A stretch of DNA of 64,000 bases from JALYRV01 sp035512575 (GCA_035512575.1 DATKDT010000152.1:6283-70282), one strand, 5' to 3'. Shown: positions 7,067-16,500, numbered from the stretch's first letter. Numbers and translations are program-made. The notes: a model not told the origin generated them from the sequence alone.

Positions 7067-9691
7067 GTGCGGGCGCGCCTCCGCGTCGTCGTGTTGCTGG
7101 CCGCGGCTCTGACCGCTGCTCCGCCGCTGCCGGCGCAGACGGGGGACGGGCCCGCGCGGCTCGTCCTCGCCCTCGAAGAGGCGATGCAGACGGGCGCGAT
7201 GGAGCGCTTCCGCGCGCTGCTCGCGACGGATGCCCGCACCGGGACGTTCGAGCGGCTGATGCGCGGCCCGCGGACCAGAGCCGTGGTGCGCGAGCGCGAT
7301 CGCGCCCCGGCGTCCGCGCCCGGCGAGGTCGACCTGCTCCTCGACACCTTCGTCGAGCGCGGCGCCGAAGGACACATCGCGACCTGGCGCGCCACGGCGC
7401 GGCCGGGCGCCGAGGCCGGCGCGCCGTGGCAGATCACGGCGCTCGACGAGCTGTCGGCGGTCGACGGCCTCTATCGCCTGGCGCTCGGCGCCCAGGCCTA
7501 CGACGCGCGCGGCCTCAGGCTTTCCGCAACCGACTTCACGCTGCAGATGCGCACGGGCCTCGCCTATACGGCCGACGCCGGCGGCGGCGTCACCGCCGTC
7601 GTGCTCCGCGGCAGGGGCGAGATGATCTTCACGCCGCCCGATCCCGCCGAGCGGCGGCAGGTCGAGATCTTCTCGAAGTCGCCGGCGCTGCGCGTGCCGT
7701 TCGAGGAGGCGTTCATCCGCCTGCACCCCGGCGACCTGCAGAACCGCCTCGGCGTCCAGGCCCTGACGCCGCGCCAGGCGAGCGAGTCCGACGCGCGGCG
7801 CGCGCTGCAGGTCTTCGACGCATTCGCCGGGCGCACCTACACGCTCGACCTGCAGGATCTGTCGCGCGATCGCTGGTCGCTCGTGCCGGCGTTCGGCGAT
7901 CTCGTCGCCGAAGTGCGCACGAAGAAGTTCGGCAACCTGACGTACGCGCTCTCGTCGGGCGAGGCGGAGAACGTGACGCTGTTCCACCGCGAGAGCCGGC
8001 GCAACATCTCGCTCTACGCCTCGGCGGCGCAGCGCGCCCAGCGGGGCCGCTTCTACAGCGACGACGACCGGGCCGACTACGACATCGAGCATCACGACGT
8101 CGACGTGCGGGTGACGCCGTCGCGGGAATGGATCGAAGGCGCCGCCTCAGTGCGCGCGCGGGCGCGCCGGCGGCTGTCGAGCGTGACGCTGCGGCTCGCC
8201 GAATCGCTGGTCGTGCGGTCGGTGGCCGCGAAGGGGCACGGCCGCCTGATGCACCTGCGCGTCATCGGCCAGAACAACGTGATCGTGACGCTGCCCACGC
8301 CGGCGGAGCCGGGCGAGATCATCGAGCTCGACGTGCGCTACGGCGGGCGGGTGCCCAGCCAGACGCTCGACCGGGAAGCCGCGGCGGTCGCGGCGCCCCA
8401 GCAGATGGATCCCATCGTCATCCCGCCCGAGCCGCGCTGGATCTACAGCAACCGCAGCTACTGGTATCCGCAGTCGCCGGTGGGTGATTTCGCCACGGCG
8501 CGAGTCCGCGTCACCGTGCCCGATCCGCTCGACGTGATCGCCACCGGCGTGCAGCTGGGCCCGCCCGAGCCGGTGGCGGATCCGCCTCCTGCCGCGCCGG
8601 CGCGCGCGTTCACGTTCGAGTCGGCGCGCCCGGTGCGCTATCTCTCGGCCGTCATCTCACGCTTCGTCCCGGTCGTGTCGCGGCCGCTGGATGCCGGCGG
8701 CGGCGCGCCCTTGACGCTCAACGTCATCGCGAGCCCGCGGCAGGCCGGCCGCGCGCGGGACGTGGCGGATCAGGCGGAAGCCATCTTCACCTTCTACCGC
8801 GCGCTGCTCGGCAGCGCGCCCTATCCGCAGCTCACGGTGGCCGTGAGCGAAAGCGAGCTGCCCGGCGGCCACAGCCCCGCGTATTTCGTGCTGCTCAACC
8901 AGACGCTGCCGTCGGCCGCCATGACCTGGCGCGCCGACCCGGTCAGCTTCGACAACTACCCGGCCTTCTTCATCGCGCACGAGATCGCCCACCAGTGGTG
9001 GGGCCAGGCCGTCGGCTGGAAGAACTATCACGAGCAGTGGATCAGCGAGGGCTTCGCGCAGTACTTCGCGGCGCTCTACGCCGGAGAGGAGCGCGGCCCG
9101 GCGGCGCTCGGCAACCTGCTGCGGCAGATGCGGCGCTGGGCGCTCGAGCGGTCGGGCGACGGGCCGATCCATCTCGGCTACCGGCTGGGGCACGTCCAGC
9201 GCGACAGCCGCGTCTATCGCGCCCTCGTCTACAACAAGTCGGCGGTCGTCCTGCACATGCTGCGGCGGATCGTCGGCGACGAGCGCTTCTTCGCCGGCAT
9301 GCGCCGCTTCTACGAGCAGACGAAGTTCGGCAAGGCCGGCACCGAGGACTTCCGGCTGGTGATGGAGGCCGAGACCGGCCGCAACCTCGAGCAGTTCTTC
9401 GACGGGTGGATCTACGGGTTCGGCGTGCCCACCGTCCGCATCACGCACCGCGTCGAAACGCATCCCGGCGGCGAAACCGAGGTGGTCATTTCGGCGGTCC
9501 AGACCGGCGGAGTCTACGACCTGCCGGTGACCCTGACGATCGAGCAGCGCAACGGCGCGAAGCGCGACGTGCTGCTGCTGCTGACCGAGGCGTCGGCCGA
9601 GCTGCGCGTCCCGATTGACGCGGCGGCCGGGCGTGTGCGGCGCGTCCACGTCGACAGCGACGAGTCCGCGCTGGCCCGGTTCGTCCGCTAG
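7067..9691 (+). CDS. Secreted M1-family metallopeptidase (aminopeptidase N-like)
   Basis: 874 residues. Starts at GTG 7067 with a signal peptide (Arg-rich N-region, LLAAALTAAPPLPAQ, cleavage near residue 25). The C-terminal half holds the gluzincin site HEIAHQWWG with H638, E639, H642 and the third zinc ligand E661 exactly 18 residues after H642 (WISEGFAQYFA). The exopeptidase GAMEN motif is not obvious: the equivalent region reads LPGGHSPAYFVL, so endo- or exopeptidase specificity is uncertain. The N-terminal ~300 residues do not resemble a standard M1 domain. Likely periplasmic or outer-membrane-associated. Confidence 0.82.
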   Translation: MRARLRVVVLLAAALTAAPPLPAQTGDGPARLVLALEEAMQTGAMERFRALLATDARTGTFERLMRGPRTRAVVRERDRAPASAPGEVDLLLDTFVERGAEGHIATWRATARPGAEAGAPWQITALDELSAVDGLYRLALGAQAYDARGLRLSATDFTLQMRTGLAYTADAGGGVTAVVLRGRGEMIFTPPDPAERRQVEIFSKSPALRVPFEEAFIRLHPGDLQNRLGVQALTPRQASESDARRALQVFDAFAGRTYTLDLQDLSRDRWSLVPAFGDLVAEVRTKKFGNLTYALSSGEAENVTLFHRESRRNISLYASAAQRAQRGRFYSDDDRADYDIEHHDVDVRVTPSREWIEGAASVRARARRRLSSVTLRLAESLVVRSVAAKGHGRLMHLRVIGQNNVIVTLPTPAEPGEIIELDVRYGGRVPSQTLDREAAAVAAPQQMDPIVIPPEPRWIYSNRSYWYPQSPVGDFATARVRVTVPDPLDVIATGVQLGPPEPVADPPPAAPARAFTFESARPVRYLSAVISRFVPVVSRPLDAGGGAPLTLNVIASPRQAGRARDVADQAEAIFTFYRALLGSAPYPQLTVAVSESELPGGHSPAYFVLLNQTLPSAAMTWRADPVSFDNYPAFFIAHEIAHQWWGQAVGWKNYHEQWISEGFAQYFAALYAGEERGPAALGNLLRQMRRWALERSGDGPIHLGYRLGHVQRDSRVYRALVYNKSAVVLHMLRRIVGDERFFAGMRRFYEQTKFGKAGTEDFRLVMEAETGRNLEQFFDGWIYGFGVPTVRITHRVETHPGGETEVVISAVQTGGVYDLPVTLTIEQRNGAKRDVLLLLTEASAELRVPIDAAAGRVRRVHVDSDESALARFVR

Positions 9692-9697
9692 ATCCGA

Positions 9698-9703
9698 TAG
9701 AAT
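9698..9703 (+). promoter_or_regulatory. Candidate -10 box before nuoG
   Basis: TAGAAT lies 8 bp before the ATG at 9712. The intervening bases (TTTCCTGTT) contain no Shine-Dalgarno, so a leaderless or near-leaderless transcript is possible. No good -35 hexamer is visible because upstream sequence is the GC-rich end of the peptidase gene. Confidence 0.3.
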
Positions 9704-9711
9704 TTCCTGTT

Positions 9712-11484
9712 ATGGACAGCGTCACGCTCACCATCGACGGCAAGCAGGTGTCGGTCCCCGCGGGGACCACGGTCCTGCAGGCCGCGATTCAGGCCGGGAT
9801 TCAGATTCCCTACTACTGCTATCACCCCGGCCTCGGCATCGACGGCTCCTGCCGCGTGTGCATCGTCAAGATCGAGAAGATGCCGAAGCTGCAGACGTCG
9901 TGCTCGACGCCTTGCGCCGACGGCATGGTGGTGACGACGAATTCCGAGGACGTGGAAGCGGCGCGGGCGAGCGTGTTCGAGTTCCTGCTGATCAACCATC
10001 CGCTCGACTGTCCGGTCTGCGACAAGGGCGGCGAATGCCCGCTCCAGGATTTCTCCTACACGTTCGGGCCCGAGCGCAGCCGCATGGAGTTTCCGCGGCG
10101 CGAGTTCGACGGCAACGGCGTGCGCGCCGACGTCGACTTCGGGCCGACGCTGATGCTGAACCGCAACCGCTGCATCCTCTGCACGCGCTGCGTGCGGTTC
10201 ATGCGCGAGATCGACGGCGACGCGCAGATCAGCATCGTCAACCGCAGCTACGGCAGCGAGATTGCGACGTTCAGGGAGGAAGGCGTCCATTCGCTTCTCT
10301 CGGGCAACCTCATGGACGTCTGCCCGGTCGGCGCGATCACCACGCGCGACTACCGGTTCAAGTCGCGCCCGTGGGACAACCCGCTGGCCATCGACACGAT
10401 CTGCACGCAGTGCGAGCGCGGCTGCAACACCACGCTCTGGATCAAGGCGAAGCCGGAATGGGCGAAAGGCGCCCAGGTGGTGCGCGCGACGCCGCGCTAC
10501 AACCCCGACGTCAACGAGTTCTGGATGTGCGACATCGGCCGCTTCAATCTCGACTGGATCGAGAGCGAGCAGCGGCTGCGGCGCCCGCTCGTGAAGCGCG
10601 GCGGCGCGCTCGCGCCGGCAAACTGGGACGACGCGTTCCAGGCGCTGACGGCGGCGGTCGAAGGCGCGGGCGGCGCCCGGGCGGTGCGGTACCTCGCGTC
10701 GGCACACGCATCGCTCGAGGAGCTGCACCTGCTTGCGTCGCTGGCCGGCGGCGCCGGCAACGTGGCGGTCGGCTGGCGGTACAGCCGCAAGCCGCAGCCC
10801 GAGGGCACGAAGTTCGTCGTGCCGCCGGTCGACGCGCCGAATCTGCGCGGCGCGCGCGATCTCGGCTTCAGGGTGCCGGCCGAGAGCGCGCCGGCGGATC
10901 TGTCGGCGCTCCGCGCCGACGTCGAAGGCGGCCGCGTGAAGGCGCTGTACGTCTTCGATCCCGGCCCGGACGGCTCGATCGGCGACCTCGAATGGATGCT
11001 GGCCGCGCGCCGCGCGGGCCGGCTGCCCGTCCTCGTGTACCAGGGCGTGCTGCTGACGCCGCTTGCCGCCGAAGCCGACATCGTCCTCCCCGGCGCGTGC
11101 TCCGCCGAGAAGGACGCGACCTACACGAACTCTCAGGGCCGCGTGCAGGCCACCGCACAGGCGATCACGCCGCCCGGAGACGCGCAGGAGGACTGGCGCA
11201 TCTTCACGCGACTCGCCGGGGTGCTGGGCGCGCCGACCGCCTTCGCGAGCGCGCCCGCCATCCGCGAGAGCATCGCGTCGGGCACGCCCATTCCGGGCTA
11301 CGAGGCGCTGAAGGCGGTCACGTTTCCCCGCCCCGTGCCGCAGCGCAGCTGGCTGCAGACATCGAACCCGTCGGAACGCTGGAAGTGGGACTTCATGTTC
11401 CAGGACCTGCCGCCCATCAAGTTCGGCGTGGAATTCGGCCCGCTGCCGCGCGCCGACGTCATCCCGCTGCGCGAAATTAAATAA
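9712..11484 (+). CDS. nuoG: NADH-quinone oxidoreductase subunit G (NuoG-type iron-sulfur protein)
   Basis: 590 residues, on the short side for NuoG. Cluster ligands are all present: [2Fe-2S] N1b at C36, C47, C50, C64; N5 at H96, C100, C103, C109; N6 at C154, C157, C160, C204; and N7-type C231, C234, C238, C273. The remaining C-terminal ~310 residues are a reduced molybdopterin-oxidoreductase-like domain. It would carry electrons from the NADH arm of complex I. Oddly, no other nuo gene is next to it: the upstream neighbour is a secreted peptidase and the downstream one is ccdA, which starts at the base after the stop. An NAD-linked hydrogenase or formate dehydrogenase electron-transfer subunit is a possible alternative role. 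Confidence 0.85.
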   Translation: MDSVTLTIDGKQVSVPAGTTVLQAAIQAGIQIPYYCYHPGLGIDGSCRVCIVKIEKMPKLQTSCSTPCADGMVVTTNSEDVEAARASVFEFLLINHPLDCPVCDKGGECPLQDFSYTFGPERSRMEFPRREFDGNGVRADVDFGPTLMLNRNRCILCTRCVRFMREIDGDAQISIVNRSYGSEIATFREEGVHSLLSGNLMDVCPVGAITTRDYRFKSRPWDNPLAIDTICTQCERGCNTTLWIKAKPEWAKGAQVVRATPRYNPDVNEFWMCDIGRFNLDWIESEQRLRRPLVKRGGALAPANWDDAFQALTAAVEGAGGARAVRYLASAHASLEELHLLASLAGGAGNVAVGWRYSRKPQPEGTKFVVPPVDAPNLRGARDLGFRVPAESAPADLSALRADVEGGRVKALYVFDPGPDGSIGDLEWMLAARRAGRLPVLVYQGVLLTPLAAEADIVLPGACSAEKDATYTNSQGRVQATAQAITPPGDAQEDWRIFTRLAGVLGAPTAFASAPAIRESIASGTPIPGYEALKAVTFPRPVPQRSWLQTSNPSERWKWDFMFQDLPPIKFGVEFGPLPRADVIPLREIK

Positions 11485-12201
11485 GTGCCGGACGTTTCCC
11501 TCGTCGCGGCGTTCGGGGCGGGTTTCCTGTCGTTCATCTCGCCCTGCGTCCTGCCGCTCATCCCCGGCTACATCTCGTACGTGTCGGGCATGTCGCTCGA
11601 AGACATGCGCACGGCCGACACGGGGGCGCGCCGCCGGCTGATGATCGCGACGCTGCTGTTCATTCTCGGCTTCTCGATCGTCTTCATGGCGATGGGCGCG
11701 TCGGCGAGCGCCATCGGCGCGCTGCTGCAGCAGCACATGCGCATCGTCCAGAAGATCGCCGGGGTGATCATCATCGTCCTCGGGCTGCACCTGACCGGCC
11801 TGTTCCGGATCCGCTTCCTCGATCGCGACACGCGCGTGCAGACGTCGCGCAAGCCGGCGACGCCGATAGGCGCGATCGTGGTCGGCATGGCGTTCGGGTT
11901 CGGGTGGACGCCCTGCATCGGCCCGATTCTGAGCGGCATCCTCACCATCGCCGGCTCGAAAAGCACCGTCGGCGAGGGCGTGCTCCTGCTGGCCGTGTAC
12001 TCGGCCGGCCTGGGCGTTCCGTTCTTCCTGACCTCGCTTGCCATCGACAGGTTCTTCGCGGCCTCGGCGAAAGTGCGCCGCTACTACCGCGCCATCGAGC
12101 TCGTCTCGGGCTCGCTGCTCATCCTGCTGGGCGTGCTGATGGTGACGGGCCGGTTCACGCTCATCATCCGCTGGCTGACGCCCTACCTTCCGACTTACTG
12201 A
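11485..12201 (+). CDS. ccdA: Cytochrome c biogenesis / thiol-disulfide transmembrane protein CcdA
   Basis: 238 residues with six predicted transmembrane helices, the CcdA/DsbD-beta size. It passes reducing equivalents from cytoplasmic thioredoxin across the inner membrane for cytochrome c maturation. The redox cysteines are C21 in FISPCVLPLIPGYISYVSG and C144 in GWTPCIGPIL, both in the family's conserved Pro-containing contexts. Starts with GTG directly after the nuoG stop (0 bp spacing), so it is translated from the nuoG message. No other cytochrome c maturation gene is adjacent. Confidence 0.9.
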   Translation: MPDVSLVAAFGAGFLSFISPCVLPLIPGYISYVSGMSLEDMRTADTGARRRLMIATLLFILGFSIVFMAMGASASAIGALLQQHMRIVQKIAGVIIIVLGLHLTGLFRIRFLDRDTRVQTSRKPATPIGAIVVGMAFGFGWTPCIGPILSGILTIAGSKSTVGEGVLLLAVYSAGLGVPFFLTSLAIDRFFAASAKVRRYYRAIELVSGSLLILLGVLMVTGRFTLIIRWLTPYLPTY

Positions 12202-12217
12202 GCTGCCGGCGACCCTC

Positions 12218-12946
12218 ATGAAGCTCTCGGTCATCATGCCCGCGTACAACGAGCACGGCACCATCCGTGAAATCGTCGCCCGCGTGCTCGCGGTCGACCT
12301 CTCGCCGCACACGCTCGAGCTCGTCATCGTCGACGATGGGTCGAGGGACGGCACGCGCGACGTGCTGCGCGAGTACGAGCAGCAGGACGGGGTCCGCGTG
12401 ATCTACCAGCCGCAGAACGCGGGCAAGGGCGCCGCGGTCGCCCGCGGCATCCGCGAGGCGTCGGGCGATGCGCTGGTCATCCAGGACGCCGATCTCGAGT
12501 ACGACCCGAACGACTTCCGGCGGCTGCTGGCGCCCATTGCCTCGGGCGAGGCGGACGTGGTGTACGGCTCGCGCTTCATGCAGCGGGAAGGCGGGCGCGG
12601 CTACCTCCGCCGCTGGCACTGGCTGGGCAACGCCGCCCTCACGATGGTGTCGAACCGCTTCACCGGGCTCGGCCTCACCGACATGGAGACCTGCTACAAG
12701 ATGTTCCGCCGCGACGTCGCGCGGCGGCTCGATCTGCAGTCGCGCGACTTCGCCATGGAGCCCGAGATTACGTGCAAGGTCGCCCGGATGGGCGTGCGGC
12801 TGCGCGAACTTCCCATTGCCTATCAGGGCCGCACGTACGACGAAGGCAAGAAGATCGGCATCAAGGACGCGGTGAAGGCCGTCTTGACCACCGTGAAATA
12901 CAGCCGGTGGAAACCTCAAGACGCAAGACTGAAGACTGAAGACTAA
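12218..12946 (+). CDS. Family-2 glycosyltransferase (dolichol-phosphate mannosyltransferase-like)
   Basis: 242 residues, GT-A fold of the DPM1/polyprenyl-phosphate glycosyltransferase type. Motifs: SVIMPAYNEHGTI at the N-terminus, VDDGSRDGT (nucleotide binding), IQDADLEYDP (DXD metal site), YGSRF, and an ET.YK..RR acceptor region near residue 165. No C-terminal membrane helices, so the enzyme is probably membrane-associated through its acceptor only. The last ~10 codons are encoded by four 7-bp repeats (ACTGAAG type), giving a non-conserved tail. It overlaps the convergent lipid kinase gene by 4 bp. Confidence 0.85.
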   Translation: MKLSVIMPAYNEHGTIREIVARVLAVDLSPHTLELVIVDDGSRDGTRDVLREYEQQDGVRVIYQPQNAGKGAAVARGIREASGDALVIQDADLEYDPNDFRRLLAPIASGEADVVYGSRFMQREGGRGYLRRWHWLGNAALTMVSNRFTGLGLTDMETCYKMFRRDVARRLDLQSRDFAMEPEITCKVARMGVRLRELPIAYQGRTYDEGKKIGIKDAVKAVLTTVKYSRWKPQDARLKTED

Positions 12947-12948
12947 AG
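12921..12948. repeat. Four 7-bp tandem units at the end of the glycosyltransferase gene
   Basis: Units ACGCAAG, ACTGAAG, ACTGAAG, ACTAAAG in exact 7-bp register. The array encodes the last residues and the stop of the glycosyltransferase and also spans the stop of the convergent lipid kinase gene. Confidence 0.75.
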
Positions 12949-13818
12949 GCGGAGCCGCAGCGCGCCGGGCCTGACTCCCACCTCGATCCGGTTCCCGATC
13001 TCCATGCACTCGCCGTCGAGATGGATCTCGATGGGGCCGTCCGCTTCCACCACCGCGCGGCGGACCGGCCGGCGGACGATGCCGTCGATGGCCTTCTCCC
13101 TTCCCATGAACAGACGCCGCGCGCGCCAGAGCTGCGGGAAGAACGGGCGCGCGTCGACGATCAAGGCATCGAGCAACCCATCGTCGAACCGCGCGCCCGG
13201 AGCGATCACGGCGTTGTTGCCGTACTGCTGCCCGTTGGCGAAGACGATGAGGAAGGCGCGGAGGTCGAACGGCTGATCGTCGAGATGTACGCGGTACTCG
13301 CGGCCGCCGTAGGTCAGGCCTTCGTGAAGGCCGATCAGCAGGTACGGCAGGCCGCCGCGCTTCGTGAGCCGGTTGAAGCGGCGGGCGACGCGCGCGTCGA
13401 AGCCGATGCCGGCGAGATTGAGGAACGGCCGGCCGTTCACCTCTCCGACGTCGAGCGGCCTGACGCGCCCGGTCAGCGCCGCGCGAAGCGCCTGGCGCGG
13501 ATCGCGCGCGATGCCGAGCGTCGTGGCGAAGCCGTCGCCGGAGCCGGCCGGCACGATGCCGAACGCGGCGCCGCCGCCGGCGATGGCGCCGGCGACCTCG
13601 TTGACGGTGCCGTCGCCGCCCCACGCCACGACCGTGCCGGCGCCGGCCGCGGCAAACGCGCGCGCGAGATCGCGGCCGTGGCCCGCGCGCTCGGTCACGG
13701 CGACGTCGACCTCGACGCCGCAGGCGGCGGCAACCGCGACGGCCATCTCCACTTTTCCGGCCGGCGTGATCCCCGGGGCGCGGCCCGATTTCGGGTTGAT
13801 GATGACTGCGGCGCGCAT
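12943..13818 (-). CDS. YegS/BmrU-type lipid (diacylglycerol-like) kinase
   Basis: 291 residues. Contains the DAGK catalytic motif VVAWGGDGTVNEVAGAIAG with the GGDGT signature, followed by FGIVPAGSGDGFA (usually GTGNDFA; here GSGDGFA) and LNLAGIGFDARVARRF. Such soluble or peripheral enzymes phosphorylate diacylglycerol, phosphatidylglycerol or related lipids. The ATG at 13818 (MRAAVIINPKSG) is preferred because the conserved N-terminus begins there; an open frame extends further upstream but into the divergent gene. Divergent from the GAF protein, with 23 bp between starts. Confidence 0.87.
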   Translation of the reverse strand: MRAAVIINPKSGRAPGITPAGKVEMAVAVAAACGVEVDVAVTERAGHGRDLARAFAAAGAGTVVAWGGDGTVNEVAGAIAGGGAAFGIVPAGSGDGFATTLGIARDPRQALRAALTGRVRPLDVGEVNGRPFLNLAGIGFDARVARRFNRLTKRGGLPYLLIGLHEGLTYGGREYRVHLDDQPFDLRAFLIVFANGQQYGNNAVIAPGARFDDGLLDALIVDARPFFPQLWRARRLFMGREKAIDGIVRRPVRRAVVEADGPIEIHLDGECMEIGNRIEVGVRPGALRLRL

Positions 13819-13827
13819 GTCGCGCAG

Positions 13828-13833
13828 TATAGT
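13828..13833 (+). promoter_or_regulatory. Candidate -10 box before the GAF membrane protein
   Basis: TATAGT ends 8 bp before the ATG at 13842. It lies in the 23-bp gap between two divergent start codons, so a leader of at most a few bases is expected. Confidence 0.35.
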
Positions 13834-13841
13834 AGGCGGGA

Positions 13842-15026
13842 ATGAGACGGCGGGCCGCGCGCGTGATGATCGTGCTGTTGCTGGTGGCCGGTGCGGCGGC
13901 GGCAGCGTATCAGGCCGTGTCGCGCTCACGCGCGCTTGAGACGGCGGCCGCGACGCAGGCGGCGCTGACCGCGGCGGCATCGCGGGCCGAGGTCGCGCTC
14001 GCGGAAGTCGCGGCGTCGCAGCGGGCGTACGTCGCGCCCGGGCAGGGACTCGACTTCTGGGCCGGCAAGGTCGACGAGGCCCTGGCCTCGGCCGGGGCGG
14101 CGCTGGCCGCCCTGCAGACGGCGGCGAGCGTCGAGGGCGCGGCGGCCGTCGAGTCGGCGGTCTCCCGCCTCCATGACTTCGCGGTGATGGACCGCAGCGT
14201 GCGCGACTACGTGCGCGAGAGCCGCAACGCCATGGGCGCGGACCTGATTTTCGCGGACGGCTACGAGATCATGGCGGCCGCCAGCGCCGATGTCGCGTCC
14301 GCGGTTGCGATCGAGCAGGCCGGCATCACGACCGCGGCGGCGCGCGACCGTCAGCTGCACCTGGCCTCGGTCGCTGCGCTCGGCGCGTGCGTGCTGATTG
14401 CCGCGCTCCTGGCGCTCGCCGGGCCGAAGCCGGCCGAGCCGATCGTGGCCACGATTGCGCCTCAGCCGTTCGACGCGGCGCCGGCCTCACATGCCGCGGC
14501 CGCGCCGGACGACGCCATCGGCGCCGCCCTCGACGCAAGCCTGGAGGGACTGGACGCCCCCACGTTTCCCACCACGGTGGACCTGCCTTCCGCTGCCGAT
14601 GTCTGCGTGGATCTCGCGCGCCTGCTCGACGCGCGCGATTTGCAGCCGGTGATGGCGCGCGTCGCGTCGGTGCTGGGCGCCGACGGGGTGATTGTGTGGA
14701 TGGCCGACGCGGAAGGGCGGTCGCTCGCGCCCGCGCTCACGCACGGCTACGCCCCGTCGCTGGTGGCCCGGCTGGGCGCCCTGTCCATCGACGCCGACAA
14801 CGCCACGGCCGCCGCGTGCCGCAGCAAGGCCACCCAGGTCGTCGAGGGCGCGCTCGCGGTGCCCCTGCTCACGAGCGGCGGCTGCACGGGCGTCCTCGCC
14901 GTCGAACTGAAGGATGGAAGGGAACGTGCGGGCGACGTCCAGTCGCTGGCGCGCATCGTGGCCGCGCAGCTGGCCGCGACGGTCTCGGGCCCCGAGGCCG
15001 AGGCCCGGAAAGCCGCCGAGGCCTGA
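13842..15026 (+). CDS. Membrane protein with periplasmic four-helix sensor and cytoplasmic GAF domain
   Basis: 394 residues. First transmembrane helix near residues 8-25, an Ala-rich helical region of about 150 residues, second helix near 172-195, a linker rich in Ala/Pro, and a GAF domain from about residue 250 to 385 (VMARVASVLGADGVIVWMADAEGRSLAPALTHGY). The topology looks like the sensor half of a histidine kinase, but there is no kinase, GGDEF or other output domain. It may act through the adjacent convergent PAS-histidine kinase (4 bp between stops), which is inference. Ligand unknown. Confidence 0.65.
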   Translation: MRRRAARVMIVLLLVAGAAAAAYQAVSRSRALETAAATQAALTAAASRAEVALAEVAASQRAYVAPGQGLDFWAGKVDEALASAGAALAALQTAASVEGAAAVESAVSRLHDFAVMDRSVRDYVRESRNAMGADLIFADGYEIMAAASADVASAVAIEQAGITTAAARDRQLHLASVAALGACVLIAALLALAGPKPAEPIVATIAPQPFDAAPASHAAAAPDDAIGAALDASLEGLDAPTFPTTVDLPSAADVCVDLARLLDARDLQPVMARVASVLGADGVIVWMADAEGRSLAPALTHGYAPSLVARLGALSIDADNATAAACRSKATQVVEGALAVPLLTSGGCTGVLAVELKDGRERAGDVQSLARIVAAQLAATVSGPEAEARKAAEA

Positions 15027-15030
15027 TCGC

Positions 15031-16500
15031 TCACGAGGCCTGTTCGTCGTCGGGTGCGAGGGGCAGGGTCAGCCGGAACGTGGCGCCGAGGCCGGGGCCG
15101 TCGCTGTGCGCCGAGACCTGGCCCCCGTGAAGCTCGACGAAGTACCGGACCAGCGACAGGCCGAGACCGAGGCCGCCGTACTCGCGGCGCGCCCCGCCCT
15201 CGAACTGCCGGAAGCGCTCGAACATCTGCGGCAGGAATTCCGCCGGGATGCCGATGCCGGTGTCGCTGACGGTAATCTCGGCGCCCCCGGGCGTGCGCGC
15301 CACGTCCATGCTGATGCTGCCGCCCTCCGGCGTGAACTTGACGGCGTTGCTGAGCAGATTCCAGAGCGCCTGCTGCAGGCGGTCCGCGTCGGCGATCGCA
15401 ATCATCGGGCGCTCGTCGTGCGTCAGCGTGAACTGCAGATTCCTGGCATCCATCGATGGGCGCACCACATCGACGGCGGCACGCGCGACGTGCAGCAGAT
15501 CGGTGGGCGCGGGATTGATCCGGATCTTTCCGGTGACGATGCTCGAGACGTCGAGCACGTCGGAGACCAGCTGCGACAGCAGGTGCGCGTTGCGCTCGAC
15601 GATTTCGATCACCTGCTGCCGCCGCGCGTCGGCAATGCGGCCGGTGCGCAGCATCTGCGTGTAGCCCAGCACCGCATTCAGCGGCGTGCGCAGCTCGTGC
15701 GAGAGCGTCGCCAGAAACTCATCCTTGATCCGGTTGGCTTCGGCGAGCCTCCGCAGCAGCTCCTTGTGCGCCGAGATGTCGCGGGCGATCTTGGACGCGC
15801 CGATCACGCGCCCCTCGGCATTCCTGATCGGCGACACCGTAAGGGAAATGTCGATGTGACTGCCGTCCTTCCGGACGCGCACGGTCTCGAAGTGCGACAC
15901 GGGCACGCCGCGCCGCACATGGTCGAGGACGTGATCCTCCTCGGACTGACGCTCGGGCGGAATGATGATCCGGATCGATCGGCCGACGGCCTCGTCGGCG
16001 GTGAATCCGAACATCCGCTCCGCCGCGGCGTTCCACGTCTGCACGATGCTGTTCAGGTCCTTGCTGACGATGGCGTCCCCGGACGAATCCACGATGGCCG
16101 CCAGGCGCATGGCCTCGCGCTCGGCGACGAGCTGCGCGGTGATGTCGCGGGCGATGGCGGACACGCCGGCGATCCGGCCGTCTGACGATCGAATCGGCGA
16201 CAGCGCCATCGACACCGGCAGCAGCTGCCCGTTGCGCCGCTTGCGATACGTGTGAAAGTGCCCGACCGGCTCTCCCGCTTTCACGCGGGCGGTGAGCCGC
16301 GCCGCGGCCTGCCGCTCGCTGTCGGGAATGATGATGTCGATTGGCTGGCCGATCGCCTCGTCGGCGGAGTACCCGAACATCTCCGTCGCCGCCCGGTTCC
16401 AGCTGTCGATGACGCCGTCCGCATCCTCGCTCAGAATCGCGTCGTCGGACGATTCGATGACCGCGGCGAGTCTGAGCGCGGCGGCGTCCGGCTGGTTCAT
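15031..16500 (-). CDS. PAS-PAS sensor histidine kinase
   Basis: 489 residues, no transmembrane helix, so a cytosolic sensor. PAS domains at about 10-125 and 130-250 (both with the W.RAATEMFGYSADEAIGQP / W.AAAERMFGFTADEAVGRS signature). HisKA domain with H268 in EFLATLSHELRTPLNAVLGY. HATPase domain to the C-terminus with N (WNLLSNAVKFTPEGG), DTGIGIP and GLGLGLSLV boxes. No cognate response regulator is adjacent; it may signal to an orphan regulator. ATG at 16500. Confidence 0.92.
   Translation of the reverse strand: MNQPDAAALRLAAVIESSDDAILSEDADGVIDSWNRAATEMFGYSADEAIGQPIDIIIPDSERQAAARLTARVKAGEPVGHFHTYRKRRNGQLLPVSMALSPIRSSDGRIAGVSAIARDITAQLVAEREAMRLAAIVDSSGDAIVSKDLNSIVQTWNAAAERMFGFTADEAVGRSIRIIIPPERQSEEDHVLDHVRRGVPVSHFETVRVRKDGSHIDISLTVSPIRNAEGRVIGASKIARDISAHKELLRRLAEANRIKDEFLATLSHELRTPLNAVLGYTQMLRTGRIADARRQQVIEIVERNAHLLSQLVSDVLDVSSIVTGKIRINPAPTDLLHVARAAVDVVRPSMDARNLQFTLTHDERPMIAIADADRLQQALWNLLSNAVKFTPEGGSISMDVARTPGGAEITVSDTGIGIPAEFLPQMFERFRQFEGGARREYGGLGLGLSLVRYFVELHGGQVSAHSDGPGLGATFRLTLPLAPDDEQAS

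Noticed and set aside
5747..8095. Long antisense open frame over the SpoIIE phosphatase gene (and similar ones at 934-2406, 9688-12354, 60588-63731)
   Set aside because: Stop-free antisense frames are expected in DNA this GC-rich; the translations are Arg/Pro/Ala/His-rich with no domain, and the sense genes have clear motifs.
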